Source: Craterostigma plantagineum (Eukaryota > Streptophyta > Magnoliopsida > Lamiales > Linderniaceae). From it: a stretch of DNA of 64,000 nt. The notes beneath the pieces are model-generated. The model was not told the DNA's origin and searched no databases. It was given only the letters and a program-made list of their open reading frames with translations. Below, piece by piece: positions 10,801 through 22,446 of the stretch. Each line of letters begins with the position of its first letter. Within the stretch, counting starts at the first letter, position 1. The stretch spans positions 1,426,001-1,490,000 of the forward strand of contig JAPQWV010000050.1 of the NCBI GenBank assembly GCA_027422505.1, in the 5' to 3' direction. A program made the position numbers and the translations under genes.

Positions 10801-11856
10801 ATGGTGCATCAGGGGTTCAAGAGAACAGATGCAGATCCATGTGTTTACGTCCGAAGATACTCTAACGGTAAATTTATCGTTCTTCTCCTGTATGTTGATG
10901 ATATGCTAATTGTCGGACAAGATGCAGAGATGATTAGCAGGTTGAAGAAAGATTTGTCAAAGACGTTTGACATGAAGGATTTGGGTTCGGCAAAGCGGAT
11001 TCTCGGAATGGAGATTGCCCGAGATCGGAAAGCTGGAAAATTGTGGTTATCCCAGGAGCGCTATATTGAACGAGTTCTAGAGAGGTTCAATATGAAGGAT
11101 GCTAAGCCAGTTAGCACGCCACTTGCCGCGCACTTTCAGTTGCGAAAGAAATCCGGTCCATCAACAACAGAAGACGGAGAAGATGTCCCAGATGTTCCAT
11201 ATTCATCAGCGGTCGGAAGTTTAATGTACGCCATGGTGTGTACGAGGCCAGATATCGCTCACGCAGTTGGCGTTGTGAGTCGATTTCTATCGAATCCCGG
11301 GAAGTCACATTGGGAAGCAGTGAAGTGGATCTTGAGGTACCTGAGAGGAACTTCCAAATTATGCCTAACGTTTGGAAGTGGTAAATGTTTTCTTACAGGC
11401 TATACGGATGCTGATATGGCCGGTGATCTCGACAGCAGAAAGTCAACGTCGGGATACATATTTACACTCTCAGGGGGAGCTATCTCATGGCAGTCGAGGC
11501 TACAGAAGTGTGTTTCTTTATCAACTACTGAAGCGGAGTATGTTGCAGCAACGGAAGCTGGCAAGGAGATGCTCTGGTTGAAGAGATTCCTCCAGGCGTT
11601 GGGAATTCAACAGGAGGAATACATAATATTTTGCGATAGTCAAAGTGCGTTGGACTTGAGCAAGAATACTATGTATCACTCGAGGACGAAACACATCGAC
11701 ATTCGTTATCATTGGCTCAGACTGGCTATTGAGGAGAAAGCGTTCAAGCTGCAGAAGATCCACACAGACAAGAATGTTGCGGACATTCTGACGAAGGTTA
11801 TTCCCAAGGAGAAGACAGGGTTCTGCGCCGCGCAAGCCGGCATGGACTATCGCTGA
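7891..11856 (+). pseudogene. Copia gag-pol polyprotein with one in-frame stop
   Basis: The ATG at 7891 is preferred over the upstream TTG at 7882. In order: gag core (residues about 50-190), zinc knuckle CYHCGKIGHLQRNC (230-243), protease DSGAS (290-294), a TGA at 9016-9018 (codon 376), then in the same frame the integrase zinc region (LWHRRLAHV, CDYCLFGKQH), integrase core (HSDVCGP, DNGGEY, QNGVAER), RT ([13 protein letters not shown]) and RNase H ending at 11856. The stop lies between protease and integrase, in a lysine-rich stretch (KLTKGSLVV follows) that related proteins read through with a tryptophan; TGG to TGA would explain it. The frame is otherwise open, so the loss is recent, or it is a readthrough site. 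Confidence 0.93.
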
Positions 11857-11908
11857 GGCGATAGGAGATCTTCCCCGCAAATAATGAATGAGGCTGGAGG
11901 GGGAGAAT

Positions 11909-12510
11909 TGTTGACAAGTCCAGCCTGCCAAAGGAGAAAAAGAAAAAAAAATAAAATAATATTTTATTATAATATTATTTTAATGAACGGCTGATATTGA
12001 AGGGCGACGCGGCGGATTCCTGGCCACCCGTTTTGAGCGGTCCAAAAGAGCTGATGACATCTATAAATAGGCTGAGGATTCTTCAGTTATTATTATCACA
12101 AGCTCATTCGAGTTTTACTAAATAGAGAGAAGTAGTTCGAGTGAACTGTGAGGTTATCAGTTCAGGTAGAAACTGATAGGGTTCCACATCCACAGAGAGG
12201 TGTGAGGTAAACACGAGTGGTAAAAGTGAGATAGTAAAAATTCGAGGGTTGTAATTTTTACTATAGTGAAGATTTTGCCGACTCGGCCGTGGTTTTTCCC
12301 TCTTCGTTAACAGAGGGTTTTCCACGTTAAAATTCTGGTGTTCTTTTTTACCTTACGGTAATTTAATTTTTACCGTGGTAGTTACTGTGCGGGTCCCACC
12401 AAATTTACCCCGTGGGTCCCACTTCTCCCGATCGTCGTACCGAGCCAAACCGGGACCAGTTCCGCTGCGGGGCCCACTTACCACCGCGGGGCCCACCACC
12501 ATTCCCAACA
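11909..12510 (+). repeat. 3' LTR of Tnt1-like element
   Basis: 602 bp, apparently identical to the 5' LTR, preceded by a purine tract (GGAGGGGGAGAA). It is followed by the CCTTT target duplication. Confidence 0.97.
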
Positions 12511-12515
12511 CCTTT

Positions 12516-12606
12516 GCCTTTCCTCCTGGACTAGCAAGGAGAACACCCTATTAATCGTTGGCATGGGATCCATCAAGAGAATCTGACCCCTGATTTGGGA
12601 ATAAGA
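12516..12606 (-). repeat. Copy B: gag fragment between the two insertions
   Basis: This 91-bp piece continues the truncated copia gag of copy B (residues matching NRVFSLLVQEERQR). It is flanked on the left by the Tnt1-like element and on the right by the second copia element. Confidence 0.9.
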
Positions 12607-12975
12607 TGAAGAAAGTCATCACCACCATCTAGAACCGACTTCAATGAACCGACTTAATAATTGCAAAGAGATATAATAGAGCATGAGTCATCAACCACGT
12701 ATAGAGCCACATGTTGCATTGTAAAATAGATATTCTAAGTAATATCTACACGTAGCATCATCTAGAGATGATAAACCGACATAAGAACATTATAAATATG
12801 TAATATGCATGTGATTGTGTTGTGTGAGTTGTTGTCTAGTGTCATAAAGTCTATGAGAGTGAGTGCTTTGAATAATATACGTGAGGTGTAGAATTTAATA
12901 ATAAGTGTGTGGCCCTCTTCAATAATAAAAGAACTTTTGTTATAATAATTCATTGTCCCACTCCAATATTCAACA
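12607..12975 (+). repeat. 5' LTR of second copia element
   Basis: 369 bp, TGAAGAAAG...TTCAACA, with a TATA box (TATAAATA) at about 12791-12798. The ends are TG...CA. Confidence 0.95.
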
Positions 12976-12977
12976 AG

Positions 12978-12989
12978 TGGTATCAGAGC
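12978..12989 (+). other. Primer binding site, second copia element
   Basis: TGGTATCAGAGC, complementary to initiator tRNA-Met, two bases after the 5' LTR. Confidence 0.95.
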
Positions 12990-13182
12990 CACGCCGGAGT
13001 CACGCCAGATAAACGCCAGCCACGTTGGAAAGTTTGAGTGACAGCGGAAATACTGCGGGTTCATCTGTTGTCACCGATAAAGGAAGTTTGAGTCGGAGAC
13101 ATCGTGCACAATAAAAATAAATAATTAAATATTGTGAAGCGCGTGAGGCTTGCTTGGTTACGAGGAGGTAATCCAAGTCGCG

Positions 13183-16100
13183 ATGGCGGACCTACAGTCA
13201 GTAGGCGGAATGGAGAAACTCACCAATCAAAATTACACAACGTGGCAGACCTGTATGGAGTCATATCTTCAAGGACAAGATATATGGGAGGTAGTCGGCG
13301 GAGACGAGGTCGCACAACCACAAGAAGCTGGAGCCTTACGGAAATGGAAAATTAAAGCGGGAAAGGCCATGTACGCACTCAAGACGACTATCAGCAAAGA
13401 GTTGCTGGAACACATACGAGATGCAAGCACTCCAAAAGAAGCTTGGGACACACTGGCGGCACTATTTTCAAAGAAAAATGAATTCAAGCTGCAACTTCTC
13501 GAGAATGAGCTTCTGTCAATCAGACAAGGGGAGATGTCGATACGCGAATATTTTAATAAGGTACGTTCCCTTTGTCGTGAAATCTCTGAGTTGGACCCGA
13601 CTGATAAAGTTTCAGACGCTAAAATAAGAAGAATTATTATTCACGGTCTAAGACCTGAATTTAGAGGAATTATAGCCGCCATACAAGGTTGGAAAGAGCA
13701 GCCTTCCTTGGTCAATCTTGAAAATATTTTAGCTGACCAAGAAGCGCTGACTAGACAAATGGCGGAGGTCTCACTAAAGAAAGATGATGAAGTTTTATTA
13801 AGTTATAAAACTAAGGGGAGACCTCACCAACAAAATAGACGAGATAAGAAAGAGTTTGTTAAAAGGGAAGAAATAAGCTCTGAAACAAAGGGGTTCCAAC
13901 AAGGTCGTTATAACAAAAGTCAGAAGCTCAAAGGAATTAAAAAAGGTCCATGCTACGTTTGCGGTAAACCAAATCACTTTGCTAGAGATTGTTGGCATAG
14001 GAAAAAGACCGCTGAGGGTAATACAGTAATTTTCAAAAGTCACGAGACTAAGAACAGCGAGGATGAGTGGGACGTAGAGGCATCTACTGCGATAATCGAA
14101 GACGTAAAGGAGGAATCATGCTTACCCGAAGAATCGGCATTGGCCGTCATCATCCCTGGAAAAATAAATTATGAAAATGATTGGATCGTAGACTCGGGTT
14201 GCTCCAATCATATGACGGGAGACAAGGAGAAGCTGCAAAACACGACTGAGTATAAGGGAGGACGAATGGTGGTTACTGCAAATAATTCAAGGTTGCCAAT
14301 AGCTCATATTGGCAAAACGAGCATCACCCCAAGATTCAGCCCTGGACAAGTGCAGCTACACGACGTTTACCATGTCCCAGGTATGAAGAAAAATCTTATA
14401 TCTGTGTCGCAACTAACAACTTCGGGAAACTATGTTATTTTCGGACCCGATAACGTTACGGTGTATCGAAATCTTAAAATCAATGGTACACCAATCATGG
14501 AGGGTAGAAAACTCGAGTCTATCTATGTAATGTCGGCTGAGTCAGCTTACGTAGATAAGACTCGAAAGAATGAAACAGCTGAGTTGTGGCACGCAAGGCT
14601 GGGACATGTGAGTTATCACAAGCTTAAAGTGATGGTGAAGAAATCAATGTTGAAAGGTCTTCCTCAACTAGACATAAAAGATAACACAGTCTGTGCTGGT
14701 TGTCAATATGGAAAAGCGCATCAATTGCCGTTTGAAGACTCGAGCTACAGAGCAAAGAAACCTTTGGAGACAATCCACTCTGATGTGTTCGGACCAGTCA
14801 AACAACCTTCAGTCAGTGGTATGCGCTATATGGTGCATTCATTGACGACTTCTCAAGGTACGTCTGGGTTTTCTTTATAAAAGAAAAATCGGAGGTAATT
14901 TTGAAATTCAAAGAATTTAAAGAAAATGTTGAAAGAGAAGTCGGAGATAAGATCCGATGCCTTCGCACGGATAACGGGGGAGAATACACGTCAAGGGAAT
15001 TCTCTAACTATCTGAAAGAGTATAAAATACGTCATCAACTGACGTGTCCAAATACACCTCAGCAAAATGGTGTGGCAGAGAGGAAAAATCGACATTTGGC
15101 TGAAACATGTCGAAGCATGATACATGCGAAGAATGTACCACCAAGATTTTGGGCTGAATGTATGAAGACAGCAGCGCACGTAATAAACAGGCTACCACAA
15201 GCAAAGCTGGGATTCATATCTCCATTTGAAAAGCTGTGGAAAATTAAACCAACCGTTGGCCACTTCAGAGTCTTTGGATGCGTCTGTTATGTTTTCGTAC
15301 CAAGTCATTTGCGAACCAAATTTGACCGGAAGGCGATCAAGTGTATATTTGTGGGGTACGACAGCCAAAGGAAAGGGTGGAGATGTTGCGATCCAACTAC
15401 TGGACGGTGTTATACATCTCGCCATGTAGTATTTGACGAAGCATCCTCCTGGTGGACACCACAAAAATCGGAGCTACCCGATTCAAAAGAAATCGAGGAA
15501 GAGTTCGACAAAATAGTGAAACTACCAGAAGAAAATCCAACGTTGCAGGAGCCAGAAGATGACGTACAATCTCCGAGAACACCTCAAAGTCCCTGGCGAA
15601 CGGGTGTGCACCAAACAACTCCAGAAGTTTCAAGGCCAAGTCAGATTGAGGAGACCGAGCCAACAGGGGAGGAACATGATGAAGTATCACCAAGCCCAAC
15701 ACAACTACGACGATCCTCCAGACAAAGAAGGCCAAATCCCAGGTACGCCAATATAGCTTTAGAAGAAGACGAAATTATAAAAGAGCCTGAAATATTTGAA
15801 GAAGCAGTAAAATACACTGAATGGAGAAAAGCAATGAGCGAGGAAATTATGGCTCTAAAACAAAATGAAACATGGGATTTAGTACCTAAACCAGATGGAG
15901 TTAAACCTATATCTTGTAAGTGGGTTTATAAAATTAAAAGGCGACCTGATGGATCAGTTGAAAGATATAAAGCTCGACTAGTAGCACGAGGATTTTCACA
16001 ACAGTATGGGATAGACTACGACGAGACATTTAGTCCGGTGGCGAAAATTACAACTGTTCGAGTATTAATCGCACTAGCAGCTAGCAAGTCTTGGAAGTTA

Positions 16101-17351
16101 TGGCAAATGGATGTGAAGAACGCATTTTTGCATGGAGAGCTCGACAAAGAGATATACATGGTCCAACCTGCAGGATTTGAAGAGGAAGGAAAATTAAGCT
16201 ACGTGTGTAAATTAAAGAAAGCCTTATACGGGTTAAAGCAGGCACCACGAGCATGGTACGGTAAGATTGCTGAATTCTTAGTTCAGTGCGGATACTCAGT
16301 GGCACCAGCGGACTCGAGTCTCTTCGTCAAGGCAACAGGAGGAAAACTAGCAATATTGCTAGTATATGTCGATGATATTATTATTACTGGAGACGACGAA
16401 GACGAAATACGACAAACAAGGAGGAATTTATCGGTGAGATTCCAAATGAAAGAACTTGGAGAACTTAAACATTTTCTGGGGCTCGAGTTAAAGGAGACAG
16501 GTGATGGATTATTGCTTTATCAGTTAAAATATGCAAAAGATCTGCTCAGAAAATTCGGCATGATTGACTGCAAGCCAACATCAACCCCGATTGAAGCAAA
16601 TGCCAAGATATGTGCGGAAGATGGCAAATACTTGGAGAACGCAACTATGTACAGGCAGCTCGTCAGGAGTCTGATTTACTTAACGTTGACAAGACCAGAT
16701 ATCTCATACGCAGTGGGGATCGCGAGTCGATTTATGGAGAAGCCAAAGAAGCCACATCTTGAGCTAGTCCGGCGTATACTGAGGTACGTAAAAGGAACAA
16801 TTAATTACGGAATATTTTACGAAAAGAATAAAAATGTCAAGATCACTGGCTATTGCGATGCGGACTACGCTGGATGTCGTGATACAAGAAGATCTACTAC
16901 TGGGTACGTATTCAAGTTTGGATCAGCTGCAATATCGTGGTGTAGCAAGAGACAGCCTACGGTATCTTTGTCAACCGCAGAAGCCGAATATCGAGCAACA
17001 GCAATGGCAGCTCAAGAAAGCACCTGGCTTATACAGTTACTGAATGACTTACATCAGCCATTTAGCGGTGAGGTGCAAGTATTTTGTGACAATCAATCTG
17101 CTATACGCATAGCAGAGAATCCAGTATGTCATGCGAGGACAAAACATGTTGAAGTACATTATCACTTCGTACGCGAAAAGGTGCTCAAAGGGGAGATTGA
17201 GCTGAAACACATTGGTACAGAAAATCAAGTAGCCGACATATTCACGAAAGGACTTACAGTTTCAAAATTCGAGGAATTTCGTACACGCTTAGGAATGATT
17301 CAAACAGAAAATACAATACGAGAGGATGTCGGTGTTGAAGGGGAGAATTGA
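13183..17351 (+). pseudogene. Copia gag-pol polyprotein with one frameshift
   Basis: Translation likely starts at ATG 13183 (MADLQSVGG). In order: gag core ([26 protein letters not shown]), zinc knuckle [14 protein letters not shown], protease DSGCS, integrase zinc region ([19 protein letters not shown]), integrase (HSDVFGP), then a reading-frame break at about 14826-14837. The first frame ends in TAA at 14878-14880; the remaining integrase ([27 protein letters not shown]), RT ([16 protein letters not shown]) and RNase H ([25 protein letters not shown]) continue in another frame to 17351. The change looks like a single-base loss and separates the first catalytic Asp from the other two. The stop codon TGA is the first three bases of the 3' LTR. 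Confidence 0.93.
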
Positions 17352-17717
17352 AGAAAGTCATCACCACCATCTAGAACCGACTTCAATGAACCGACTTAAT
17401 AATTGCAAAGAGATATAATAGAGCATGAGTCATCAACCACGTATAGAGCCACATGTTGCATTGTAAAATAGATATTCTAAGTAATATCTACACGTAGCAT
17501 CATCTAGAGATGATAAACCGACATAAGAACATTATAAATATGTAATATGCATGTGATTGTGTTGTGTGAGTTGTTGTCTAGTGTCATAAAGTATATGAGA
17601 GTGAGTGCTTTGAATAATATACGTGAGGTGTAGAATTTAATAATAAGTGTGTGGCCCTCTTCAATAATAAAAGAACTTTTGTTATAATAATTCATTGTCC
17701 CACTCCAATATTCAACA
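17349..17717 (+). repeat. 3' LTR of second copia element
   Basis: 369 bp with one difference from the 5' LTR. It follows a purine-rich GAAGGGGAGAAT tract that also encodes the last pol residues. Confidence 0.95.
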
Positions 17718-17722
17718 TAAGA

Positions 17723-18326
17723 GTCATTGAGTCTCATAAGAAATGTCATGACATACTCCTCATCTTGGTAGACCTTGAGTTCTTTTAAACCCCCACATGT
17801 GCACTGAGATGGTGGTCTGTAGTTGACCAGCTCGTCCCATAGTGTTTTCAGCTTCGTGAAATAGGTAGCGACGCTGTTAGCTCCCTGAGTAAGATTCATC
17901 AATTCTTTCTTCAACTGGAAAATCCGGGGCTTGTTGGTTTGCCCACCTTTATTGGACATCAATCCAAACGTCCCTTGCTGAAGTGTTGAAGAGAATACTC
18001 GCTGAGATTTCCTTTGACACCGAGTTTATGATCCAAGATATGATCACGTTGTTGTTTCTTTTCCATGCATTGAGCTTGTCTTTTTCTCCCGCAACTGGTT
18101 GAACCAAATCACCATTAACAAAACCTTCCTTGTTCTTACCTATTAAGGGCAATCATCATAGCCCTGCTCCAAGTGACGTAATTGTCTCCCGTGAGCTGCT
18201 CGTGAACTAACTGTTGTCCAGAATTAGCATTACATTCAAGAAGAACGGATCATTCAAGAAAGAGGATGCCACTGGTGCAGCGATTGAAACAGTGTGCGCT
18301 GAACCCTGGGATTGATCTTCGGCCAT
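17723..18326 (-). pseudogene. Copy B: main part of truncated copia gag
   Basis: This matches 4366-4976 of copy A at about 99 per cent by eye. The start codon is at 18326. Single-base and two-base differences from copy A near 17945 and 18229 change which frame is open, so both copies are independently broken. Together with 6976-7179 and 12516-12606 it makes up one gag fragment split by two insertions. Confidence 0.88.
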
Positions 18327-18374
18327 TGAACTGATTATAACAAATCTGAAATTCGCAGCTTGAGCAGATTAGTT

Positions 18375-18386
18375 GCTCTGATACCA
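18375..18386 (-). other. Primer binding site of truncated copia, copy B
   Basis: Minus-strand TGGTATCAGAGC, the same as in copy A at 5025-5036. Confidence 0.85.
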
Positions 18387-19408
18387 TAAAGAAAATTGAG
18401 CGAAATTTGTGGAACACCGATATAACGTGGTTCGGATTACTTAATCCTACATCCACGAAGAACAGTAATCTTTCACTTGATCAAGATTACAGATTACAAG
18501 AACGCACAGATGAGCTCAGAGCTCGTCAATCTAAAAACTCTCGTGAAGGAGAAATCGCACACACTAGATCACACACATATCATGTGAAAAAGCACACGCT
18601 ACATCTGAGGTGTATCAGCTCTTAAAAGAAATCAGCGCCAAAAGCAGTTGAGAGAAAAACGTCAGTGGCGCCCGCGACTTCATAAATTAGCTCGTTCCTT
18701 TAGCAGCTGAAGTCACGGCCGTGAGATCTGCTACAACGAGCCGTGACACAGGGCAGTAAGGGGTCCTTCCATCATTCACGGCCGTGAAGAAAGAGCCCGA
18801 AGCCGTGAATCTCGGCAGTAGCTGAAGCTGAAGAAGCTCGGCTCTTTCACGGCCGTGAAGGCTCCTTGACTTGCCCGTGAACATCAAAAAACTCAGTTTT
18901 CCTGTCCTAATTTTAATACTGTCTGATATTTGTCTGCTGACATCTTTGTAATCTGACATGAAATACTGCCCATGTTATAGATGATGCATTGACTGTTGCA
19001 AAATCTAATCATTTTTAACCATCTTTGATGACTATTTAAGACTTTCCTCTCTGATAATTTGGTGAATGATGAGAAAAACTACTCACAGCTATCCCTGCCT
19101 GATAATCATGTGCTGTGTGTAATGGTTTTTATCTGATCCACCAACCATAGTTTTAACGGTTTGGACCTGCCGAGCTAATTTTGGTTCCATTCTGATTTAT
19201 TTTTCATTTTCTAATTGAACAATTTTAATATGTAAAGATGTTTTCTTTTGAACTTAAAAATTTGAGGGATATTCGAGAGAAGTTGAACACATATCGAGAG
19301 CGATTTGGAGAATGATAGTGCGGGAAAACCAAACTTCCGATATTTACAGAAAAAACATAAAACCATACTATTATCCTTGAAATGATTAAAGATAACGTGT
19401 AGTGAAAA
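18387..19408 (-). repeat. LTR region of truncated copia, copy B
   Basis: Nearly identical to 5037-6058, including three TCACGGCCGTGA palindromes at 18713-18724, 18776-18787 and 18847-18858. Similarity ends after AGATAACGTGTAGTGAAAAA. Confidence 0.6.
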
Positions 19409-20112
19409 ATAAAATTATTGATAAGCTGTATGCTAATGTATGGTGAAAATTTGTAATCTTAGATAGTTTTAAGGTGAAAAAGAAAATAATAATAAGTAAA
19501 GTTTAAAAAGTTGATTAGTTTTGCAGTATTATTAAAAAGTTATATAGTCCTGTAATTTAAGTTCAAAACTAAACTATTCATGTCATTCTCTTGATTTCAT
19601 GATATGTATCACCACAGGGAAAGCGCAAATATACTATTATATTAAGCGTGAGATGTGGATTAAACTGTTATTTGGTCTGTCAATTACAAAAAGTAAAATA
19701 AAAAATAAAAAAATCCACTATCCTTAATTTCTCTTTTTATTTAATTACTATTTTAACTATTCAATATTGTACCTTTAATTTTATAACTTATATATATATA
19801 TATGTAAAAAATTTCTCAGATTAAAATAAATTTAATATTATATATTTGCAAAGGTTACTAGTGTTAATAATAGTGTAACCAACGTGATGTTATTGAAGGT
19901 TGTTTTGGAAGGGATGGGTCTTTCTCTGCAAACAAAATTCAACACGAAATTCAAATGGTATGCAGAAAGGTCATCCCTTGATCGCCTACTAGATTCAATT
20001 AATTTTCTCGCAGAATCTTTTTTCAATGATTATTGTATATGAGCTTTCATTAGTACACAACACACGGAGGACTAACAATTATACAGCATGTCGGAAGAGA
20101 ATTAATTCTCTG
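19409..20112. other. AT-rich spacer downstream of the NLR gene
   Basis: No gene seen. It includes a short TA dinucleotide run near 19788 and is presumably the 3' flank of the NLR gene. Confidence 0.4.
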
Positions 20113-22446
20113 TCATCGCCGTAGCTCAACAATAATCTCATTACCAAGGTCGTCTTGTTCCTCCTTTATCTGCTTCACTAACTCGATGACGGATTTATCG
20201 CATGTTTCCACGTGTATCCGACGAAGAGTATCTATATCTCCGATGCATAATGGAAATTCCTTCAAATACTGCATGCTGATAAGGAAAAGCATCTCAAGAG
20301 CAGGAAGGTTACTATCCTCTGCTCTCCAAGCTTCAACGTCTAAACGATCAAGTTTTAGGTACTTCAATTGCTGAAATTGCCCTTCGACCATGCACCACTC
20401 TTCCCCGAGAAAGGCATCGTTGCATAGCTTAAGCACTTGGAGGTTCGGTAGCGAACCGACCACGTTCATGTCTTCCCAGCAGAGTTTGCAACCGTTCAAA
20501 ACCAATTCCTTCAGCGACTCTGGGAATGCGATGTTTTCCATGCGCAATCTTTTGCGAAGATTAAAATATAGGTCCAAGGATCGAAGCTTGTGCATAAGTG
20601 CAAGGTTGTTGAGGCAGTAGCCACTTAGTTCTTCGTCAACTTCTAAGTCGTAGGAAGCCTTCAACTCGACTAGATTTGGGATCCTTCTTACGACTTCCTC
20701 CGTCCACTTCATGTTATCAACCATACCAAGTGATTGTAGATGGTCCAATACGATGAACTTCTTCTCGTCCGTTGGATCGGGCAACACGCCACGACCGTAT
20801 GCATCCACTTTCCTAAGTTGTGGCATCTCCCATATTCTCGAGAATAACACCATCCCATAGCTCATAATATGTGTCCTCAAGACCATTAGATTCCAAAGTA
20901 GAGAGATGGCGGACGGATATGCGTATTCTAACTTGTAGATGTGCGAGCGGATTAAAAGCCACGTCAGCTTCGTCGGGCGTGGGAATTCTACGATCTGGTC
21001 GTCCACCTTGTTTATCAACCTAATGAATCTTGATTTGATAAGCCGTGGATACTTTGTGCTGCAATCATCGCACACCATGGGATTCACTACAGCCGTTGAT
21101 GATGTCGAGCAATTGACTTCGCAGACGCCAATCCTCTTCGTTGTCCTCGATTCACCACCGCATACGAAGCATGAACTCGTAGAGAAACTTCTATCAATTA
21201 TTAACATATCCATATTCCAAATGCTGAAAATTTTCTCTTTAAGAGATTCCTTGACGCACAGCTGCCTCAGGATATCGTGAACGCCGCAAGTTTCGATGTC
21301 CCCCATTTCCCCCAGATTTCGAATGGAGATCATATTTCTACCGATTAGATCTTCCAAGTATTCCATGGCAACTTCTTCCAATGTCTTATTATGATTTCTG
21401 GCCGACGGCCGCACAATTCCCTCGGCAACCCACCACTCAACAAGCATAGACGCATCGATATTCCAGTCTTCGGGAAAAGGCTCCAACCAGAGGAAGCATG
21501 CCTTTAGATGAATGGGCAAGTGATTGTAGCTGAGGTACAATATCTTCAAGCAGCTTTCCTCAATCTCCAAATGATAGAATGAGTTCACATCATCTGCTAC
21601 AGATTCCCAATATTCGCGGGTCATATTATTAGGATTCGAAAGGAGTCCACCGACAACGACGAGCGTGAGCGGAAGCCCTTTGCAGTTCCTTGCGATCTTC
21701 TTTCCACTCTCCTCCAATTCGCTCGTCAACCTTCCCCCGTTTTTGCCAAACGCTTTTTCACTAAGTAATTTCCAACTGCTCTCCTCATCTAGTAAACCCA
21801 TCGGGTAACTATTACTACGAGCGCTGGTTATACTGTCGGCTACGCTCATCAGCCTCGTCGTCACAATAATTCGACTTCTATTCTCATTATTCGGAAAGAA
21901 AGACCTAAAGTCTTCCCAAGCATCTGTACCCCAAACATCGTCCATAACAATCAGATACCTTCGACCGAACAAATTTTGGTACAAACGAGTTCCTAAATCA
22001 TCATTATCGCTACTATCGTTCTCATCACCATCAATAACTCCATCACTTTTCAGACCTAAAAGAATCTTCTGCACGTCGTATTCTTGCGATAGAGTGATCC
22101 AAATACGAACGCTGAAGTGCTCAGCAATGAGTTTATTATCGATGGTATTTCGAGCGAGGGTCGTCTTGCCAATACCTCCCATTCCTACGATAGGGATGAC
22201 TTGTAGGCTACGCTCGTTCCCAGTGAGTCGATCCATTAACTTTAACACGCGATCTTCGAGTCCCACCGCAGAAGCTTTCTCACAGCTCGAATCAGAGGTT
22301 GCAAGAGGAGAGTTGCTAATAATACGCAGTCGTCGTCGATTTGCACTAATTCCATGGTTTTCCTCTCCAAACTTCGTCAGCTCTTGATTTATAGACTCGA
22401 TTTTCTCGATGAACAGTTGCAGATCTTGATAGAACGACGAGCTCAT
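20113..22446 (-). CDS. CC-NB-LRR resistance protein, R1-like, N-terminally truncated frame
   Basis: An intracellular immune receptor of the CNL class (potato R1-like group). The 777-residue frame begins at ATG 22446, after most of the Rx-type coiled coil. NB-ARC motifs: P-loop GMGGIGKTT (88-96), RNBS-A FSVRIWITLSQ, kinase-2 LIVMDDVW (164-171), RNBS-B SRIIVTTR, GLPL (256-259), RNBS-D CFLWLEPFPED and an MHD motif in the form VHD (388-390). Next come a Cys-rich spacer (CFVCGGE, CDDCSTKYP) and irregular leucine-rich repeats (LRSLDLYF, LKELVLNGCKL, LPNLQVLKLC, LKYLKLDRL) to the end. The frame is free of stops, so the core could be made. The upstream coiled-coil sequence is out of frame, so this may be a young pseudogene or an assembly-damaged gene. 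Confidence 0.88.
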   Translation of the reverse strand: MSSSFYQDLQLFIEKIESINQELTKFGEENHGISANRRRLRIISNSPLATSDSSCEKASAVGLEDRVLKLMDRLTGNERSLQVIPIVGMGGIGKTTLARNTIDNKLIAEHFSVRIWITLSQEYDVQKILLGLKSDGVIDGDENDSSDNDDLGTRLYQNLFGRRYLIVMDDVWGTDAWEDFRSFFPNNENRSRIIVTTRLMSVADSITSARSNSYPMGLLDEESSWKLLSEKAFGKNGGRLTSELEESGKKIARNCKGLPLTLVVVGGLLSNPNNMTREYWESVADDVNSFYHLEIEESCLKILYLSYNHLPIHLKACFLWLEPFPEDWNIDASMLVEWWVAEGIVRPSARNHNKTLEEVAMEYLEDLIGRNMISIRNLGEMGDIETCGVHDILRQLCVKESLKEKIFSIWNMDMLIIDRSFSTSSCFVCGGESRTTKRIGVCEVNCSTSSTAVVNPMVCDDCSTKYPRLIKSRFIRLINKVDDQIVEFPRPTKLTWLLIRSHIYKLEYAYPSAISLLWNLMVLRTHIMSYGMVLFSRIWEMPQLRKVDAYGRGVLPDPTDEKKFIVLDHLQSLGMVDNMKWTEEVVRRIPNLVELKASYDLEVDEELSGYCLNNLALMHKLRSLDLYFNLRKRLRMENIAFPESLKELVLNGCKLCWEDMNVVGSLPNLQVLKLCNDAFLGEEWCMVEGQFQQLKYLKLDRLDVEAWRAEDSNLPALEMLFLISMQYLKEFPLCIGDIDTLRRIHVETCDKSVIELVKQIKEEQDDLGNEIIVELRR

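Larger units (their letters stand above)
7180..12510 (+). mobile_element. Tnt1-like Ty1/copia retrotransposon (5331 bp)
   Basis: A complete element: 602-bp LTRs that look identical, a 5-bp target duplication CCTTT (7175-7179 and 12511-12515), primer site for initiator tRNA-Met, gag-pol region, and a purine tract ahead of the 3' LTR. Copy A shows the undisturbed target (CAGACCTTTGCC). Length, LTR length and the RT/RNase H motifs (YVDDMLIVG, YTDADMAGDLD) resemble tobacco Tnt1 of the Tork lineage. Identical LTRs mean a very recent insertion. One in-frame stop probably makes this copy non-autonomous. Confidence 0.97.
12607..17717 (+). mobile_element. Ty1/copia retrotransposon, second family (5111 bp)
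   Basis: A complete element with 369-bp LTRs, target duplication TAAGA (12602-12606 and 17718-17722), initiator tRNA-Met primer site and full-length gag-pol. The empty site survives in copy A (GGGAATAAGAGTCATTG). The two LTRs differ at one position (C at 12851, A at 17593), so insertion was recent but probably earlier than that of the Tnt1-like neighbour. The gag-pol frame carries one frameshift. Confidence 0.97.
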
